This document shows positions 10,159 to 21,785 of a DNA stretch of 36,734 nucleotides, piece after piece (the stretch's first letter is position 1; every line of letters starts with the position of its first letter). The translations under genes were made by a program, and so were the position numbers. The notes under the pieces are model-generated. The model was not told the DNA's origin, made no database searches, and worked only from the letters and a program-made list of their open reading frames with translations. The stretch comes from Hymenoscyphus infarciens (lineage: Eukaryota > Ascomycota > Leotiomycetes > Helotiales > Helotiaceae): positions 1-36,734 of the forward strand of contig LLCB01000439.1 of assembly GCA_001414345.1 (NCBI GenBank), written 5' to 3'.

Positions 10159-11607
10159 GTTGAGGTCGTGGGTGGGTTGGGAGGGAGGGGTGCGGTGTCG
10201 CAAGCTGTTGGTGTTAAGGGGGGGGAGGGGCAGTCGGGAATTGAAAAATTGAACTTTCATTGCATGGGGGTGAGGGGGGGGTATATATGAAGACTGCCAT
10301 TTGGATGGGAAGGTGTCGGTTTTACGCGGCGGCGTTTTTCAAGGAGCCAAAACGGTGGGTGCATCGTCATGATAAGATACCCTTCTTTCGCCTTGTTATT
10401 ATCATAATTTTTCAAATTTATATAGGTGAAATAAATAAGAGAAAATAAGCTTCAAGTAAGTAAGCACCTTTTAACTTGACATAATCTCAAGTCTCACGAT
10501 TCAGAATGTGAATTTGCCTGTGCTTATGCTTGTGCCTGTGTATATATGATGTGGTTAAGTAAGGATATAGATAAGTAAGAACTAAGGAGGCTGAGAGTTA
10601 AGTGAACTATTGAAGTGCTACTAGGTTTTTTGAATATGTGTGTTTTGCTATCACTAAAGAAGAGTTGAAGAGAAGTGAAGAGCTAAAGAGTTAAAGAGTT
10701 GAAGCAAAGTTAAAGAGTTGAAGAGTTAAGAGTCTATTTAGTTTCTATTTCAGCCTCTTACTTTATCCGTCGAATTAAGCTAGTATAAGCTACTTTCTAT
10801 TCGCTCTAAATTAAATCGATCTTCTTAAACTAACTTCTTATACTATTTAATACTTATAGTAAAATACTATTATATTAAAAAGACCTCTTTAAAAATATAT
10901 AGTAGTATATATATATAATATCTCCTATTAGAACTTCTTAAAGCTTATTCTAAAGAGTTCTACTATTATTATTATACTACTTCTCAAAAAAAAACTATAT
11001 ATATAATCTATAGAGTCGTTTAATAAGAAGAAATTCTCTCTTTGATTTATAGATATATAAGAGAGATAGAACTTAAATAAGAAGTAACTTTTTAATAAAA
11101 ATAATCTTAGAAAGTAAGTTTAAAGAGCTAATATCACGCTAAAGTTCTCTAATATATTAAAGACTCGAGAAAGAGAGATATAGAAATTAAAGTAGAGCTA
11201 TACTAAGAAAGAGTATTCTTAAGTTGAAAATCTTAGATAAATTATTAAGCGAAGGTTCGATTTATATCTGCTACTTTAGAGCGATATTTTCGATTTCAGC
11301 TTCTTTATATAAGAGAGTTTTACGATTTTAGTACTAAGACTTTATCTTAATACTTCGACTTGTAAATAGAGGCTTTTTTTTATTAAATAGATTTTTAATT
11401 TAAAATGAGATTTTATAAAGTGAGTTATATTTGTTTTAGTTAACTTTTATATAGAGATTAATTAGATAAGATAGTTAGCTACTTTACTTATATAGTAGAC
11501 TTTTATAGAAAGAGAGTCTCTTTAATCTCTAACTACTCTCTTCTCTCTTCTCTCTTCTCTCTTAAATAAGAAATTTTAAACTTAAGAAGTAGATAAGTCT
11601 CGAACTT
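10159..11607. other. 3' flank of spp1 passing into AT-rich repeat DNA
   Basis: Positions 10159-10450 are the downstream flank of spp1, with a TTTTTC/ATTTATATAGG-like AT stretch that may contain the polyadenylation site. From about 10450 GC falls, with many GTTAAAGAG-type short repeats (10680-10730). From 10740 the sequence is RIP-like, TA-rich and without any frame. No gene is visible. Confidence 0.5.
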
Positions 11608-11984
11608 TTGTTTAAAACCCTATTCTCTTTTAGAGATACTATTATAATAGGTTAGAAATCGAAAAGACTAAAGTTTAGTAAGAATTCTTAGTTAGTTAGT
11701 CTTTAGAGTAAGTGTTTTTTCTCTATTAAAAGAGGGTATAATTATTATTATATATTTTTTTATAGTTGTTATAAACTTAGTCGTTGTTAGTAGTAGAGAG
11801 AGAACTATATATAATTTTATATTTAGAGAGTTAGAGATTTAGAGAGAGATATACTTTCTAGTCTAGTTTAGAATAGAGAGAGAAAGGTTTCTTTACTATT
11901 AGTTATATAAGGATTTTAGGTAAAAAAGAGACGCTTAGAAAGAGAAAGAGGAAGGTGAGAAATAGAGATAGCTAGGTTTTTAAT
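11608..11984 (+). repeat. Direct repeat copy 1 (about 380 bp), LTR- or MITE-like
   Basis: Starts TTGTTTAAAACCC and ends CTAGGTTTTTAATA. It is closely matched by 12702-13088 in the same orientation, with scattered C/T and G/A differences and small indels. The ends TGTTTAAAACC and GGTTTTTAATA form a short imperfect inverted repeat, as expected for an LTR or small inverted-repeat element. No coding capacity is visible. Confidence 0.7.
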
Positions 11985-12700
11985 AATAATAATTAATACT
12001 TTTATTCTCTTAAATAATCGTAAATACCTAGAATATTCTTTAAATTACTTAAAAAGTAACTACTCTCTCTCTTAAATAATACCTCTTAAAAATAGAGATA
12101 TTCTAGTTAGAAAAGAGAGATATTTAAGTTAGTTTATACTTTTTCTCTATTTATTAGTTTTCTTATACTAATATACTAAAAATTAATAAATATAGTAAAA
12201 TAACCTACTTATATACTATCTACTTATAACTATATAAACTAACTCTTAAGAGCTTCAGTTAAGCCTAATACTCTTAGTTCTTTTACTTATAGCTTTTTAT
12301 TACTTACTAAGTAATCGACGAATTCTTAAGGCTTAATATTATAGTAGAGGCTATATATTAAAGGTTATAATCTTAAGATACTAGCTTTAATTTACTAAAA
12401 AATAGATAGTGTAATATAGTAAAAATAGTGAATAATAAGTAACTTAAATATCTCTCTTTTTTTATTCTTAAGAGGTATTATTTAAGAGATAGAGTAGTTA
12501 CTTTTTAATTAATTTAGAGAATAAAAGTATTAATTACTATAGAGAAAAAGTATAAACTAACTTAAATATCTCTCTTTTCTAACTAGAATACTCTTATTTT
12601 TAAAGAGTATTATTTAAGAGAGAGAGTAGTTACTTTTTAAGTAATTTAAAGAATATTCTAGGTATTTACGATTATTTAAGAGATAAAAGTGTTAATTACC
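11985..12700. repeat. Inverted-repeat interior between the two 380-bp direct repeats
   Basis: The left arm (about 11990-12165) is the reverse complement of the right arm (about 12538-12700). An example is TAAATAATCGTAAATACC on the left against GGTATTTACGATTATTTA on the right. A partial second right arm lies at about 12437-12537. The middle, 12166-12436, is unique AT-rich sequence. The arms end directly against the inner edges of the two direct repeats. Confidence 0.65.
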
Positions 12701-12701
12701 G

Positions 12702-13088
12702 TTGTTTAAAACCCTATTCTCTTTTAGAGATACTATTATACTAGGTTAGAAATCGAAAAGACTAAAGCTTAGTAATAATTCTTAGTTAGTTAGTTTTAGA
12801 GTAAGTGTTTTTTCTCTATTAAGAGAGAGTATAATTAATATCGTATATTTTTTTATAGTAGTAGTAAACTTAGTCGTTATTAGTAGTAGAGATAGAGTTA
12901 TATATAATTTTATATTTAGAGAGTTAGAGATTTAGAGAGAGATATACTTTCTAGTCTAGTTTAGAATAGAGAGAGATAAGGTTTCTTTGTTATTAGTTAC
13001 GTAAGGATATTAAGTAAAGGAGATACGTATAGAAAGAGAAGAAGAGGAAGGTGAGAAAGAGAGATAGAGATAGCTAGGTTTTTAATAG
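12702..13088 (+). repeat. Direct repeat copy 2 (about 385 bp)
   Basis: Same unit as 11608-11984, starting TTGTTTAAAACCC and ending AGCTAGGTTTTTAATAG. The long shared run TATATAATTTTATATTTAGA is identical in both. Whether the pair are LTRs of a tiny element or two independent insertions cannot be settled here. Confidence 0.7.
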
Positions 13089-13858
13089 TAAATTCTTTTA
13101 TCTAGATATTTTAGATTTAGATATTTCCTAGTTCTAGAAAAGTTTTTCTATATCTTAGTACTCTTTACTATAGAAGTCTCGCTTTTTTATTTAGGTTTTA
13201 AAGTACTTACTATATAAGTCTACTTAACTACTTAGTATAATTTCGTTAGTTAATATTAGCTTATTAGTACTTATTCTCTTAATAAGATAATAGAAGTAGC
13301 TTATAGTAGTTGCGATATAAGAAGAGAGTTGTAGACATTTTTATTTCTTGTCTATTTTCTAGGCGAGGGAAATAAACTAGAGAATCTTCTTATAAGTATT
13401 AGTAATAGACCTTTACAAAAAATCAAGCAGATAGTATAAACCGTAGAGGAGTATAGGTAGTGCAGTGACGATGTAAGAGCGGGAGCATATGATAAGAAGA
13501 ATGATGTCTAGAAATAATCAAGTTTTCGACGGTGAAAAATGAGCTGAATGTTGGACTTTCAGATCAGTTTATGAGACGGGACTTCGATAGATCTAGTCAC
13601 TATTTTTAAAAAATAAGTAATAGTTGTATCTTAGGTTTATATAGAGTGTCTCGTAAGAGCAAGGGTCAGCGAACGGACATATGATGCTGATCTCATACTC
13701 TCTGTCTATCTCGTCGTCGCAAATTGTTACTTACTTCCTAGTCTATTTATTGACTCTAGGTGAGCAATTTCCTGAACTTTGTAGTGAATTCGTGATTTAT
13801 AGAGAACTGGCTTTTGACTCTTACTACAGTGAACATGTGGCAGAGAAATAATGGATTG
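13089..13858. other. AT-rich remnant without a recognisable gene
   Basis: Positions 13089-13430 are RIP-like. From 13430 to 13858 the sequence is less AT-rich and contains CA/TG dinucleotides. I see no frame longer than noise and no similarity to the other repeats in the window. Confidence 0.4.
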
Positions 13859-14577
13859 CGCTATTCTGTCCCAACGCTAGCAGGGGTCCCTGGTGTGCCA
13901 AGAGCGCCACCACGTGACTCGCCCCCTCATCCTCCTATTCACTCTGCTAGAAGCATTTTACTCTTTTCTCCGGGGGGCTAGCCCCTCGGACCCCCTAGTG
14001 GGAGGGACACCCTTCTACACCTACCTGCTAGAAGTAAGCGTATTCTATTTAGTGAATTCGAGCTATTTTACCTTATTAAGTTAGAAGCTAGAGAACGTAG
14101 AGTAATAGGTAGAAGTCGATAAATAGATTACTATAGACCTTAGTATAACGTTTTATAAAAATTAGTAGAAGAGTATACTAGTACCTAGCGTAAATAGAAG
14201 GTAAAGAGAAAGCGCTAGCCTAATTAGGCTCTTCTTAGATTTGAGCTTTTTAAGCGCTTTATTCGTAGTTTATTGATTTGTTATTACGAGCTTTTGTTAT
14301 TATTACGAGCTTTTGTTATTATTACGAGCTTTTATTATTATTATAAGCTTTTGTTATTATTACGAGCTTTTGTTATTATTACGAGCTTTTGTTGTTATTA
14401 CGAGCTTTTGTTATTATTATAAGCTTTGTTTATTATTTATATCTGATTTTACATATAGAGCTAAACCTTTTTAGGAAGGCGGTGGCGATTGTTTTCTAAT
14501 AAGAGTGAATATATTGAAATTTCGCTAATTTTCTACGCTAGCAAGGGTACCCATGCTAGCGTTGGGACAGAATAGCG
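13859..14577. mobile_element. 719-bp terminal-inverted-repeat element (MITE-like), only partly mutated
   Basis: The left end CGCTATTCTGTCCCAACGCT is matched exactly by the reverse complement of the right end (14558-14577). The match continues imperfectly for about 15 more bases (CGCTAGCA, then GGGT). The right subterminal region is itself nearly palindromic around GGGTACCC. The left third (13880-14035) is GC-rich and unmutated; the rest is AT-rich. No transposase is encoded, so it would be a non-autonomous DNA element. A target duplication is not clear: TA at 13862-13863 and 14573-14574 would fit a TA-inserting element. It contains the 19-bp minisatellite described separately. Confidence 0.65.
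14286..14437. repeat. 19-bp minisatellite, eight copies
   Basis: The unit ACGAGCTTTTGTTATTATT repeats at 14286, 14305, 14324, 14343, 14362, 14381, 14400 and 14419. Two copies read ATAAGC instead of ACGAGC, the change expected from C-to-T on both strands. The copies are contiguous without spacers, so this is not a CRISPR-like array. Confidence 0.9.
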
Positions 14578-14791
14578 TTTTCCGAAATAATATAAAAGAA
14601 TCTTCTCTCGCTTCTCTCGTCTCAATCAAGTAAGTAATTACTCTATAATAAACTTCTTGACTAGAGTAAGCAAGTAAGTAGAACTACTATAGCAAAAGAG
14701 AGCTAATAGAGAGTACGTGAGTATATTTTCTATTTAGTAATATAAGCTCTTTAAAATAAAACGCTCTAGTGAGAATCGACTATAGGAGAAC

Positions 14792-14985
14792 TATTAGTAT
14801 AACTTATAGTCATAAAAGCGATATAAAAAGAGTTGTATTATTGTTCGTATATACTAAGTAAAGCTAGCTATAATACCTACTTAAGTAGCCTCTAAGCGAG
14901 TGCACGTGTACCCACGTGTACTAACCCGAATCGCTATTTACCTCTTAAATATATATACTAATACTAGTACTTCTTTAAAACAACA
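14792..14985 (-). repeat. 3' LTR of the copia element (mutated copy)
   Basis: Read on the minus strand it begins TGTTGTTTTAAAG and ends CTTATACTAATA, the latter being a RIP-changed CA end. It is a diverged match of 20797-20984, differing mostly by C/T and G/A changes. Confidence 0.8.
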
Positions 14986-17900
14986 GAAGTTAGTACTCTA
15001 AAAATTATATATCTAAGCTAACTAATCAGAGCCTTCTATTCTCTGTCCTCAACTAATAAGAAGGCTCTATTTCAGTCTCTTATTTCGTTCTACCTATTCT
15101 ATAAGGTTAATATCTAGCTTATTAGTATTGATTAACTTTTATAAGATATTATGATAACTCTTTTTAGTTATAGTATTTATAGGATTACTTTTACTATCGA
15201 TCTATTTAATCTTATTAATCTCTCTTAATTTATATACTTCTTATAGGTACATAATATTAATTATTAGTCGCTTCTTCTTAGTTATACCTAATTTAGCTAT
15301 ATATTTATAAATAGACTTTGAATTAGTATATATTATAAGTAGTATCTTAAATCCTAAGATACTTTTAAGAGTCGATTTTATTAAAGCTATAGCGTTAAAT
15401 CTAGAGCTTATTATATATAATTCTAATACTAAAACACTATAGATAACTCTCTTATATTTAGTAGAAGACTAATATAAGATATTAGTATTATTATCTTTGT
15501 TTATAAGAGTAATAACATAACCGATTTATAATAACAAGTCCTTATTATTAGTAAATAATCTATTAGTAAAAGTATATAACTTTAGAGAAGATTTATCTAA
15601 TTTAATAAATTTAAGTCCTCTTAAGAGATTATTGATTTACTATTAAATTCGCTTATTAAAGAGTAAAATATTATTATCTTAAGAATCGATAGTTTAAGCA
15701 GTATATAATAAGTTGAAAGTAGCCTTAGATTAGAATACTATAGCTAAGTATACCTCTCTAACACGTTACGTAATATATTAATCTTTAGTATCTACTATAT
15801 ATAATGTCTCTTTTATATTAGATATCTTAGATAAAGCCTTTCATACTAAATCTAAGTGTTTTATATAATCTTAAGTAAGAGATATAGAGCTATTAAGATA
15901 CTTAGTAATTAGCTCTCTATTAAATTTAATTAGATAGTTAATAGTAAGCTCTTCCCTCTTCTTAGACATAAACCCGGCTTCGTTGATAGTAAGCTCTTCT
16001 TTATTAGTAAAAGCGTTATTAGCAAGTATAAGAGTATTATTAGTTTAAAGGCCTACTATACTAAAAGAGGTATCTAACTTTACTTATTCGTTATATTAGT
16101 ATAACTTAGTATATAAAAGATAGAGGTTAAATATTAACTATTCCATTATAAGCTTTAGAATATAATATTTATAGTACGTTGTAAACTAATGATTACTAGC
16201 TTCTAGAATACTATATAATAGCCTAATCACTTTAAAGAACATATCTTCCTATTAAAGATAACCTTTAAGAGAGTATATAAAGAATTTCTAATTTAAGTTA
16301 GTCAAAGATTATATATATACTTATATAATATCTTAAATAAATACTCATAAACCTAGAAGTATTATAATAAGTACAAGGATTATTCTCTAGCTTACTCTCT
16401 AAATTATAAGTGCTTAAGTAAGTACTAGTAACTTTCTAGCATTATTATATACTTAGATTACTAATCTTAACTTCGCGAAAGTAAGTACTATACCCTTGAA
16501 TTTTATATTATTTATAAAGTATAATCTAAATATTCTAGTATTAAGAGGCAATTCCTTCTAGGTGATAATCTTAAAAACACTACGATTAGTTAATCTATTA
16601 ATCTTCTTTTATTACGATTCAATATATATTATACTATTATTAGCTATAAAGACTTTAATATTATAAGGTTTGCTTAAATTAGTAAGAAAAGTTTCAATAT
16701 CCTTAAGAGTAATATAGTCGATATTATTAATAAAAGTATCTAACTACTAGAATAACGCTTTAATGTCGCTTAGAGGCTTTAGATACTTTTAGAGCTATCC
16801 ACGTCTACGCTTCTAGAGAGGTTCTAGTATAGTTTCTAGAATATTAGTATTCTAGTAGATCTATAACTATTAAAGTTAGTATTAGAGAGAAGACGAATAT
16901 TATTTAATATCTTACCTACTCTATTACTTAAAAGTTCCCCCTTTTTTATAGAGTTATAGTATTATTTCAGATAGTGCTATACTAGAAACTTCCTTAGTTA
17001 CTAGTACTATTCTAGAAGTTTTAGAAGTTTTAATAAAGTATAGCTTTATAACTATAGATTAAAACTTTATAGAACTGCTTAGTAGCACTACGATATAGTC
17101 CTTATTCTTAATTTCTTAAAAGATAAAAGGTCCTATCTAAGACTTTATATACTCTCTCTATACTAAAACGTCTAAATTTAAGGGTAAGTCCTTAACTTAG
17201 TTAATCGGTTTGTTTTGTATATTAAGAGCTTCTTTAACTTAGTAGGATATAATCCACTTTTACACTTCTTAAGTAGCCTTCTTATAGGTCTCTAACCTTA
17301 TAGAAATTGGTTACGAAGGTACGTCGTTTATAGTTATTCAAGTATATACCTTATATACTAATAGAGTAGAGACTAGACTATTTAGGCCTACTATATCGTT
17401 GATTACTTTAAAGGCTATTTAAAGTGCTAAACTTTATAAGAGATAAGGCTCTTATTTATATATAATATTATATATCTATTAAATTAGTCTATAGTATTAT
17501 TCTACTATACTAATTAAATTATATACCTTAACTAATATAGTTTTTACTATAGTACCTATTCTAGTAGCGGAGTATATAAAGTCTTTTCTAATAAAGTTTA
17601 TCCTAGTATCTATAATAATATAATTAAGAGGTCTAAGATATATATTAATCTAATATCTTTAGAAGACCTTCTATATAGTTGTTGCTTTTATATCTAGTAA
17701 AAAGTCACCTACTTAATACCTTATTACTTCGTCTATATAGTATAAGACTACCTACTTATTAAGGAAGAAAGTATTAATTAAAACACTATAATTAAATTTA
17801 AGGTCGTTATAAAAGGTAAACTTAAATTAGCTAGGCGAACTTCTATACTTTTAATAGTATTCGTAAAATTTAGTAAGATATTAAAAGATGCCTTAGTTAA

Positions 17901-20796
17901 TATAATGTCTAGCTCTTTCTAGTATACGTTGTAATCTTAGTACTAATAGGTAGCTAAATCGCTTATAAAGTTATTAAATATTAATATCTATAAGAAATGT
18001 TAGGTACTCCTATATAAAGTTATATATAGCTTTATCCTAGAGTAGAAAAGGGTATCTAAATCATTATATAATAGAGAATCTTTTAACTTCTAATCCTTTC
18101 TTATTCTCTTAAATAAGTACGTTTTAAAGATTATTTAGAGTAATATTTAAGTTGTTTATATTATTAATATAAAGGATGAAAGAGGTATTAGATTATACTA
18201 TATAGAATTCAGCTTTTATAATTAATATATCGATTATTATTAATCTTAAAGATAGAGTATATCTCTTACTAAACTAGATATTAAATTAACTCTTTATGTC
18301 TTTATTAATTAAGATACTTTTAATAAGTCTAATATATACGAGATATTAGTTATATCTTATACTTAACTTTTAAGCTACTCTAGTATTAATTATCACGCTA
18401 AAGAAGTTCTCTTTTATATATCTTTTAGCTATTATTATAAATACCTCTTCTATAAATTTATATATAACGTTAGAAGTATTATTTAGATTATTTAGGTTTT
18501 ATAAGATATATCTATTAATAGCGTGTTTTTATACTAAACTTATTAAATTTGTAGTAAGTTATTTAATATTTAAATTATTAATAAATCCTGTAGAAGTAAT
18601 ATTATAATAGATAACTTTATCGTCTAAGCTAGTATCTAATAAGTAACTATCTTCTTTTAATAGAGTAATAGTATAAAGAGTCTCTAATATCTCCTTCTTC
18701 TAGATACTCTAAGTATATACTATATTTGTATTATATACCTTTCTAGTATACCTATCTCGCTTCTCTTTAAAGTGTCTAGAATTCTTATTAGTCTATTTAG
18801 CGAAGTGACGGTTCTACTCTTCTTAACTATAATTCTAAGATAAATAATTGTTCTTTCTATATATATAATATATTCTCTTCTTCTTATATTAATCTATATT
18901 ACTAAATTTATTTATACTATTATATTATCTACTCTTATAGAAGTGCCTCTTAGTTATTATAGTTTTGTTTATAACTATCTCTAGGTAGACTTTTATATAG
19001 GATTAGATTAAACTTTATAGGAGGGTAATAGTATTAGAAATCGAAGAGTCTTAGAGTAAGGTTAATATTATAATAGTATAATCTAGGACCTTTTTATATA
19101 CTAAAATTAGCTTATTTAAAAATTAACTATTAGTATAAAAATTAGTAGAGAGGGAAAATCTTAGTAAATTAAGTCTTAATAACATATCCTTAAAAGAGCT
19201 TAATATTAATACTCTAGTTACTTAAATTATTTCCTATAAATCGATGTTATTCTACTTAGATAATTAGCTTCTTTTATAAAGTTTATCTTTAAAGTATTAT
19301 TATATAGATATAGATAAAACTTTAAAAGATTAATTATTATTTTTGTTAAAAAGTATAGTATAGAAGTAATTTAAAGTGTTACCTTTTAGTATAGTAGAGA
19401 AGGTAAGAGAGTAAATTACTAATAATACTCTACTTCTCTTATATATATTCTTAAATATTATAACTTTAATTGTAAAGTTATCTTCTTTTCTACTATACTT
19501 TTGATTATCCTTATATACTTTTATAAGAGTGCCTAATACACAAGAGTAGTCTTAACTCTTTAAACTTTAAGAAGGTAATTCATCTTTAAAATATACTATA
19601 TTTATTTATACTAGTAGCCTTCTACTATAATCATCTTATTACTAATTATATTCTAGATACTCAGAGGTATTATTGAAATTATTACTACCTATATCTTTAC
19701 TAAATTAATAGAATATAAAGAAGGAGGTCTAGTCGTCTTTTAGTAGACTTAAAGATTAGATTAGAGGTTATACTAGATTACTTAGGTCTTTTCTTTTAGT
19801 TAGTAGAATAGTTATTAAAGGTGTTAGTTATTATTATTATATAGTGAATACTTATAAAGCTTCGTCTTTAGCCTTCGTCTTAGATTAAGTGTTTTAAGTA
19901 ATATTTTTAGCTAGAGGTTATTATTAAGGAGGTTATAGAGGTTATAGAGATTGTGAAGGTTGTAGATATTATTACTATAGCTTTTATTATCTTTTAATAT
20001 ATTCTAATATATATTTATAACAAGATCTAAAGACTCTACTACTAGTTTCTCCTCCTAATACTATAGCTTTTAATTCTTTATCTAACCACTTAGTTTAGTT
20101 AACCTCAGTAGCGGTATTATATAGTGCCTAAGACATAAGCATTTTATGTCTATTCGTCTTAACCTATATACCTCTTCTATAAAGTGTCTATTATAACTTA
20201 GTATTTGTAGATTAGTAGATCTTAGCAAATTTATCTTAATCCTATCCTTTAAAGTCCACCTAAAATTCGTCCTAAAGAAGAAGGTCTTCGTTCTCTCTTT
20301 TAGCGTACTCTTCTTCTCTTTTAGTAGTAAAAATCGTCTCTTCTATCTATATTAACTTTAGCTTTAGTACTAGCTTTAGAGCCTGTTTTAGTACCGAAGT
20401 TAAAGCTTCCAAAGTCGTCGGAATCAGTATTAGTATATCCGTTATATTATAAATATTATAGATATTATAGATATTATAGATTTTATAGATAAATTTAGAT
20501 ATTATTAAAAGTCTATTTATACTTTACTTAGTAGGTAAAAGAGATATTAGGTTTTAGGTAAATAAGTGTCTTAGAGAGTATAAATTGTCTTAGGGGATAA
20601 TAGGAGGTCGGTATTAGTAATCAGTACTTCCTATATTAAGAAGCGTTTACTATTTATTATAAATTTAAACAGTAGAAGGAACTACGATTCATGAAGGGGA
20701 GTCTACTAGTAATATCGAGTTTACTTTTATATAAGCATACTCGTAGTAGAAATACACAAAGTAACTAAGTATCTGATCTATACGTCCACTAATCAG

Positions 20797-20984
20797 TGTT
20801 AGTATGACTTATAGTCATAAAAGCAATACAAAAAGAGTTATATTATCGTTCATATATACCAAGTAAAGCTAGCTACAATGCCTACTTAAGTAGCCTCTAA
20901 GCGAGTGCACGTGTACCCACGTGCACTAACCCGAATCGCTATTTACCCCTTGAATATATATACCGACAAGAACACTTGACAGCA
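20797..20984 (-). repeat. 5' LTR of the copia element (better preserved copy)
   Basis: Read on the minus strand it begins TGCTGTCAAGTG and ends CATACTAACA, so it has the canonical TG...CA ends. It is 188 bp long. It keeps far more CA/TG dinucleotides than the 3' copy. Confidence 0.8.
20905..20926. promoter_or_regulatory. E-box palindrome in the LTR
   Basis: GTGCACGTG-TACC-CACGTGCAC is a perfect 9-bp inverted repeat with a 4-base centre, holding two CACGTG E-boxes, the target of bHLH factors. The other LTR keeps it at 14900-14921 with one C-to-T change in the outer arm. Its retention in an otherwise decayed element suggests that it was part of the element's promoter. A role is inferred only. 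Confidence 0.4.
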
Positions 20985-21785
20985 GTTGGTTTTCGATGAA
21001 TTTCTCAAGGACTAGACAGCTGATGAAATTGGTAAGTTTTGCTTCACTTTGATAGAGAACAGCAGTATTAAGCCTCTTCTCTTTCTTTTCCGTTCCACTC
21101 GTCCACGTTCAATTCCTACTGCTCCTAATCCAAAACTGATGGCCGAGCTTCTAACGTGTCTTGGTATATTTATAGTTCTCTAAATCTCAGTCTTTGGGAT
21201 TGATAAAGTGAGGCGCTAGTTGAAGGGATTGGAATAGTAGGTCTTCGCGATTAGCTTTAGATTACCGACAGTTTGTAAATATTGGTTGCTAAGCTTATAG
21301 GTGCTTTGAAATAGACACTCAACCTCTGTTATATGTTATATTAATTCCAAGCCTAAGGGGTTTTCTTTGGTGCAGAAATTTGGGGTTCTTCTGCAAAGTT
21401 AAAAGCCGAGGGAGATCTACTACTAGCCTGTCATTATTGTACATATCTATATGTTTTAAAGAAGATAAACAGTTCATGACCTTACATCTTTGAGGTCTTT
21501 TGTGGAAGCAGGAAAACATTGCACCAGCAGTACTGAATTGTTGTGTTGATGTAAATTTATTTCGTTGAGTAGGCAAGGTTGATATTAGGTTACTCGTGGC
21601 TGTTTTATAAGTAACCCACAGCTTACTCGCGAGTTGCTCATAGCGTACTCAAACCTCGACCACAAATAGCCCGAGTGTACTATCGATTTCCGACTAGGGG
21701 GACAAAAGTCCTCACTATAGGCTCCTACTACTAAAATTTACTTACGCTATATACTATACTTCATAAATACTTAGAGTATTCGATA
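20985..21785. other. Non-repetitive remnant between copia and hAT elements
   Basis: Composition is closer to host sequence than the flanking repeats. Frames on both strands are short, and the longest lacks recognisable features. It may be the flank into which the elements inserted. Confidence 0.4.

Larger units (their letters stand above)
14792..20984 (-). mobile_element. RIP-degraded Ty1/copia LTR retrotransposon
   Basis: Two similar LTRs (14792-14985 and 20797-20984) in the same orientation bound about 5.8 kb. On the minus strand one frame can be followed from about 16760 to 15050. It is broken only by stop codons where Trp, Gln or Arg codons would stand after C-to-T changes. It shows the order of a copia polyprotein C-terminus: a segment leading into reverse transcriptase (visible piece NRLTNRSVF), an acidic-pair region seen as LQTNNT, and an RNase H end (SSTKYKRV, TNSKSIYKY, KKKRLIINIMYL). 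A further coding-like minus-strand stretch lies at about 19990-20160 near the 5' end. Integrase was not pinned down. No target-site duplication is visible (AGAAC against GTTGG), so ends may have been rearranged. Confidence 0.85.

Noticed and set aside
13893..14084. 63-residue plus-strand open frame
   Set aside because: Lies inside the terminal-inverted-repeat element and has no transposase-like motif.
14286..14437. CRISPR-like array
   Set aside because: The 19-bp units are directly contiguous without spacers, and the host is a fungus; this is a minisatellite.
10740..20780. Mitochondrial DNA or a centromere as the origin of the AT-rich block
   Set aside because: The presence of LTRs, inverted-repeat elements and a copia frame broken mainly by C-to-T type stops explains the composition as RIP-mutated transposons.
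20985..21070. Possible first exon (ATG at 20998 followed by a GTAAGT) right after the copia LTR
   Set aside because: Only about a dozen codons and no convincing downstream exon could be found.
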